Assembly (NCBI RefSeq): GCF_013141695.1
Contig: NZ_WHNY01000064.1
Span: 81,199 to 145,198 of the forward strand
Length of the DNA: 64,000 nt
DNA from: Paenibacillus plantarum
GTDB lineage: Bacteria; Bacillota; Bacilli; Paenibacillales; NBRC-103111
Reading direction: 5' to 3'
This document shows positions 60,398 to 64,000 of the stretch, one piece after another (the first letter of the stretch is position 1; each line of letters starts with the position of its first letter). The position numbers and the translations under genes are program-made. A model generated the notes under the pieces. That model was given only the letters and a program-made list of their open reading frames with translations, had not been told where the DNA came from and did no database searches.

Positions 60398-61429
60398 ATG
60401 TGGAAATCTTTGCTGGTGGATAGGAAAAGCTGGGCCGGATACGTTGGCTTTATCATCCTCCTACACGTATTGGGGCTGATCGGTTTATATACCGTGGCCA
60501 AAACATCTCCCGCTTTCTGGGGGATCGGACTTCTTGCTTACACGTTAGGGATGCGTCATGCGTTCGATGTTGATCATATTGCAGCCATCGACAATACGGT
60601 ACGGAAGCTAGTGCAACAGAAGAAAAACCCACTAGGCGTCGGTTTTTACTTTTCTTTAGGGCATTCGTCCGTCGTGTTCGTTATGGCGATTGTAACGGCG
60701 TTTTCTGTGCAATGGGCAGCTCGTGAACTTCCATGGATGCAGCGTTTTGGCGGCGTGATCGGCGCTTCCGTGTCGGGGCTATTCCTTGTCATCATCGGTA
60801 TCATCAACCTGTTAATCCTTATTAGTCTCTATAAAATGTTTCTGAAGTTTCGCGGCGGCAATCACGATAACGACGAGTTTGAAGAGCTGTTAGAATCGCG
60901 TGGGTTCATTACACGTCTCATTAAACCGCTATTCTCGTTTATCACCAAGAGCTGGCATGTGTATCCGTTAGGCTTCCTTTTCGGTTTAGGCTTTGATACG
61001 GCAAGTGAAATCGCCTTACTGGCCATATCCGCACACGCGGCGAAGGATGCAATCCCGTTCATTGGTGTCATATCGCTGCCGCTCTTGTTCGCAGCTGGGA
61101 TGAGCCTATTCGATACAGCAGACGGTATGTTTATGACGAAAGCGTACAAATGGGCTTTTCATACGCCGGTGCGCAAGTTATATTACAATTTAACCGTTAC
61201 CGCACTTGCGGTTGTAGCCGCATTAATTATTGGTGTGATCGAGCTCGGACAGGTACTTTCTGAGGAATTCAGTATGGAAGGTACATTCTGGACGTGGCTG
61301 CAAGAGATTGATTTCGGTACGTTAGGCTTTATTCTGGTTGGGATGTTCGTCATCGCGTGGATCGTTTCGATTGCCGTCTGGAGAGGCATGAAGATTGAGG
61401 AGCGCTGGGGCGCAAAGTACAATCCATAA
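60398..61429 (+). CDS. NiCoT-family nickel/cobalt permease
   Basis: 343 residues with about eight helices. The family signature His54-x4-Asp59-His60 (GMRHAFDVDHIAAIDN) in helix II is present, with FSLGHSSVV in helix III and LGFDTASE in helix V, the other conserved metal-path motifs. It imports Ni2+ or Co2+ across the cytoplasmic membrane. Selectivity is set by residues I cannot score here. A GGAAGGTGGGG site precedes the ATG. No urease, hydrogenase or cobalamin gene is nearby, and I see no cobalamin riboswitch in the 204-nt leader. Confidence 0.95.
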   Translation: MWKSLLVDRKSWAGYVGFIILLHVLGLIGLYTVAKTSPAFWGIGLLAYTLGMRHAFDVDHIAAIDNTVRKLVQQKKNPLGVGFYFSLGHSSVVFVMAIVTAFSVQWAARELPWMQRFGGVIGASVSGLFLVIIGIINLLILISLYKMFLKFRGGNHDNDEFEELLESRGFITRLIKPLFSFITKSWHVYPLGFLFGLGFDTASEIALLAISAHAAKDAIPFIGVISLPLLFAAGMSLFDTADGMFMTKAYKWAFHTPVRKLYYNLTVTALAVVAALIIGVIELGQVLSEEFSMEGTFWTWLQEIDFGTLGFILVGMFVIAWIVSIAVWRGMKIEERWGAKYNP

Positions 61430-61434
61430 AAGGC

Positions 61435-61471
61435 ATGGGGCCTCTACGTAGACGCGTGGGGCTCATTTTTT
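61435..61471 (+). terminator. Intrinsic terminator after the NiCoT gene
   Basis: ATGGGGCCTC pairs with GGGGCTCAT (one bulge, two G-U pairs), followed by six T residues. Confidence 0.7.
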
Positions 61472-61597
61472 GTGCATGGTGAACAATGGAATATGAATTT
61501 TTTCTAAAGGTAATGATAGAAAAAAGGATTTTTCAATTATTCGTTGAAAGTAGTCTGTCTAGCACTCGAAATTGTGTAAAAGAAAGTAGGACGAATC

Positions 61598-62371
61598 ATG
61601 ATTGAGTTTAAACATCTTTCAAAAGTATATCCAAATGGTACTGTTGGCCTAAATGACATTAACCTTACCATACACCCAGGGGAGTTCGTTGTAATCGTAG
61701 GTTTATCAGGCGCTGGTAAATCCACACTGCTACGTTCAATTAATCGTCTCCATGAGACGACTAGCGGTGAGATTCTAATCGATGGGAAATCCATTACCAA
61801 AGCGAATGGCGCACAGTTGCGTCGGATGCGTAGAGACATCGGGATGATTTTCCAAACCTTTAATTTAGTCAAAAGATCCACGGTTATCCGTAACGTCCTT
61901 TCCGGCCGCGTTGGCTATCATTCCACACTTCGCACGATGTTTGGATTGTTCCCTAAAGCAGACCTTGAGCTTTCGCTCAAAGCACTGGAGCGGGTTAACA
62001 TCCGTGAAAAAGCGTATTCGCGCGCCGATGAATTGTCCGGTGGTCAACAGCAGCGTGTTTCGATTGCTAGAGCGCTAGCACAGGAAGCGAAGATCATCTT
62101 GGCGGACGAGCCTGTTGCGTCATTGGATCCGCTCACGACCCGTCAAGTTATGGATGACCTGAAACGGATTAACAAAGACCTAGGCATTACAACCGTCGTC
62201 AACCTTCACTTTATCGATTTGGCTCGCGAGTACGCGACACGCATTATCGGACTTCGTGCAGGGAAGGTCGTGTACGATGGACCTGTGGCTGATGCGACGG
62301 ATGATGTGTTCTCCGAGATCTACGGCCGCGCCATCAAGAAAGATGAGCTGCTGGGGGTGCAGGAGGGATGA
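61598..62371 (+). CDS. phnC: Phosphonate ABC transporter ATP-binding protein
   Basis: 257 residues. The Walker A is GLSGAGKST, the Q-loop is in FQTFNLVKRSTV (typical of PhnC), the signature is LSGGQQQRVSIARAL and the Walker B is IILADEPVASLDP, followed by the switch histidine in VNLHFIDLA. PhnC proteins drive uptake of phosphonates or phosphite. GTAGGA precedes the ATG. The stop overlaps the start of the permease gene as ATGA. No binding-protein gene (phnD) precedes it. Confidence 0.95.
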   Translation: MIEFKHLSKVYPNGTVGLNDINLTIHPGEFVVIVGLSGAGKSTLLRSINRLHETTSGEILIDGKSITKANGAQLRRMRRDIGMIFQTFNLVKRSTVIRNVLSGRVGYHSTLRTMFGLFPKADLELSLKALERVNIREKAYSRADELSGGQQQRVSIARALAQEAKIILADEPVASLDPLTTRQVMDDLKRINKDLGITTVVNLHFIDLAREYATRIIGLRAGKVVYDGPVADATDDVFSEIYGRAIKKDELLGVQEG

Positions 62372-63942
62372 GTGTAGCAACCGTCAAAAAGCCTCCGCGC
62401 ACTAAGTTTTATATGATCATCGCGATCATGGTGCTGTTCTTGATCGGCAGCATCTATCAGACAGATGCGACGCTGACAAGATTAGCTACAGGTACGCCGG
62501 AGATCATGAAATTCATCGCAGAAATGTTTCCGCCGGATTGGCTATTCTTCACTGATATTTGGAAGCCGATGGCTCAAACCATCCAAATGTCCATCCTGGG
62601 CACGATTGTCGGAGCACTATTTGCATTCCCAATGGCGTTATTGGCTGCTCGTAACGTAACATCGTCGCCATGGTTGTCCTATCCTGCTCGATTTATTATG
62701 AATTTTGTTCGTACCATTCCTGATTTGCTCTATGCAGCCTTATTTGCCGTATTAGTAGGCTTCGGGCCAACAGCAGGTACGTTAGCTCTAATTTTCTTTA
62801 CCTTTGGTATTATTTCAAAGCTTTCTTATGAATCAACGGAAGCCATCGACCCGGGTCCGCTTGAAGCGATGACGGCAGTCGGAGCTAATAAGTTGAAACT
62901 GATCCGTTTCGGGGTTCTGCCACAAGTTGCTCCTACGTATCTGGCGCATTTCCTGTACACATTTGAAGTGAGTATCCGTGCTTCCGCAATCCTCGGTTTG
63001 GTTGGCGCGGGCGGTATCGGTTTATTGCTCAAAAACACACTTGATCTGTTCCGTTATGATCAGTCTTGTGCCATTGTTATTTATACGTTGCTGATCGTCG
63101 TCATCATTGATTTGGTGAGCACACGATTCCGCACGTATCTGTTAAAAGGCAGTGCTAAGCCGTTATCGGAGACAAAAGCTAACACGTATAAAATTATTGG
63201 CGTCGTGGCTGTGATCGGCCTTCTTATTTGGGCGCTAACAGGCTTGGAGTTAACAGGCTTCCAACCAACGACTTGGATTCTTACTAAGGCGATGATCAGT
63301 GGATTATTCCATCCAGACTGGGCCTATGTCTATATCCCTGAAGGTGAAGATTTACTTCGTTCCTTGCTTGAAACCTTATCAATTTCCTATTTAGGAAACT
63401 TCGTATCTGCGATCGTTTGTCTTCCTTTTGCTTTCTGGGCAGCGGCGAATATGAGCAAGTACCGTGCTGTTTCTGGTACAGGAAAGCTATTCCTAAGCAT
63501 CGTTCGGACGATTCCAGAAATCATTATGGCTTTGATCTTTATCAAAGCAGTTGGACCGAATGCCTACGCGGGCGTAATGGCCCTTGGCTTGCATTCTGTC
63601 GGGATGTTGGGCAAATTGTATGCGGAGGCCATTGAGAACATGGATATGGGGCCTACAGAGGCCATGACGGCCGTTGGAGCGAATTTCTGGCAGCGGATGT
63701 CTTTCGCCGTCATTCCACAGGTCATACCGGATTTCATTTCGTATACGTTGTACCGTTTTGAAATTAATGTTCGTTCCGCGACCTTACTTGGCGTCATTGG
63801 TGCTGGAGGGATCGGAACACCGCTGATCTTCGCATTGAATGCAAGGCAGTGGCCGCGTGTAGGTATTATCTTGATTGGGATTATTGTCACTGTCTCGATC
63901 ATTGACTATATCTCGGGAACACTGCGGAAACGAATCGTATAA
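62368..63942 (+). CDS. phnE: Phosphonate ABC permease, two PhnE units fused in one chain
   Basis: 524 residues, about twice the usual PhnE length (roughly 260). The two halves are homologous. The first (about 1-270) has the EAA loop EAMTAVGANKLKLIRFGVLP and IRASAILGLVGAGGIGLLL; the second (about 275-524) has EAMTAVGANFWQRMSFAVIP and VRSATLLGVIGAGGIGTPL. One polypeptide can therefore provide both membrane halves of the importer. GGAGGG lies directly before the ATG. A terminator follows, so the operon consists of phnC and this gene only. Confidence 0.94.
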   Translation: MSVATVKKPPRTKFYMIIAIMVLFLIGSIYQTDATLTRLATGTPEIMKFIAEMFPPDWLFFTDIWKPMAQTIQMSILGTIVGALFAFPMALLAARNVTSSPWLSYPARFIMNFVRTIPDLLYAALFAVLVGFGPTAGTLALIFFTFGIISKLSYESTEAIDPGPLEAMTAVGANKLKLIRFGVLPQVAPTYLAHFLYTFEVSIRASAILGLVGAGGIGLLLKNTLDLFRYDQSCAIVIYTLLIVVIIDLVSTRFRTYLLKGSAKPLSETKANTYKIIGVVAVIGLLIWALTGLELTGFQPTTWILTKAMISGLFHPDWAYVYIPEGEDLLRSLLETLSISYLGNFVSAIVCLPFAFWAAANMSKYRAVSGTGKLFLSIVRTIPEIIMALIFIKAVGPNAYAGVMALGLHSVGMLGKLYAEAIENMDMGPTEAMTAVGANFWQRMSFAVIPQVIPDFISYTLYRFEINVRSATLLGVIGAGGIGTPLIFALNARQWPRVGIILIGIIVTVSIIDYISGTLRKRIV

Positions 63943-63968
63943 CAGATGAGCTAGACAAACAAAGAAGG

Positions 63969-64000
63969 CAGTTCCTGAAGGGTGTAACCTTCAAGAACTG
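63969..64000 (+). terminator. Hairpin at the window end after phnE
   Basis: CAGTTCCTGAAGG pairs with CCTTCAAGAACTG (one mismatch) around GTGTAA. The tail lies beyond the window, so a T-run cannot be confirmed. Confidence 0.6.

Overview
The window looks like a chromosomal segment of a Paenibacillus-type member of the Firmicutes. The evidence is the set of families present rather than any ribosomal marker: YesM/YesN-type two-component pairs, several AraC-type regulators beside sugar ABC transporters, LplB/YtcP-type permeases, a surface protein with three C-terminal SLH domains, strong AGGAGG-type ribosome sites with GTG/TTG starts, a preQ1-I riboswitch on queF and many intrinsic terminators. 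I see no rRNA, tRNA, transposase, prophage or CRISPR array.

Layout. (1) 1-3.95 kb: the 3' end of a tandem-repeat protein, a membrane-anchored AraC-type regulator and a VOC protein. (2) 4.2-18.05 kb: a polysaccharide-uptake locus with a YesM/YesN pair, a lipoprotein solute-binding protein plus two MalFG-type permeases (no ATPase gene), a heparinase II/III-type (PL17-like) lyase, a second AraC regulator, an alpha/alpha-toroid protein, an aldo/keto reductase, an SDR and a ThuA-like protein. (3) 18.05-18.8 kb: a gene-free, repeat-rich segment holding a C-rich pentanucleotide array and a 51-bp tandem/inverted array. (4) 18.8-20.4 kb: L-serine dehydratase sdaAB-sdaAA. (5) 20.5-27 kb: an aliphatic-sulfonate operon (ABC importer, FMN monooxygenase, TauD-type dioxygenase) with a divergent regulator that fuses a DNA-binding HTH to an SsuA-like binding domain. 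(6) 27-33.8 kb: a molybdopterin oxidoreductase, a small frameshifted gene, a second 51-bp palindromic array and a 1333-residue multidomain SLH-anchored beta-helix protein. (7) 33.9-34.4 kb: queF with its preQ1 riboswitch.

(8) 34.5-55.1 kb is the most unusual part: about 20 kb that reads as one catabolic locus. It has two Gfo/Idh/MocA oxidoreductases divergent from an AraC regulator, then two paralogous beta-helix proteins (one without a signal, one with a twin-arginine signal), an MDR dehydrogenase, an oligosaccharide-type ABC importer, an SDR, an IlvD/Edd sugar-acid dehydratase, a GntR-HTH/solute-binding-protein fusion regulator, a tatA, an amidohydrolase-2, a class III aminotransferase and a fumarylacetoacetate-hydrolase-family protein. 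I infer polysaccharide cleavage (partly through Tat export), import of the fragments, and a non-phosphorylative sugar-acid route inside the cell.

(9) 55.1-64 kb is mostly housekeeping: a DJ-1/PfpI protein, thyA-folA, a YcnI-like copper-binding protein, a NarL-type two-component pair, a NiCoT Ni/Co permease, and phnC with a fused double phnE. A 222-bp interspersed repeat occurs at 13.4 kb and 58.3 kb.

All calls come from reading the sequence and recalling families. No database search was run. Start codons were chosen from ribosome-binding-site spacing and are often later than the longest open frame.
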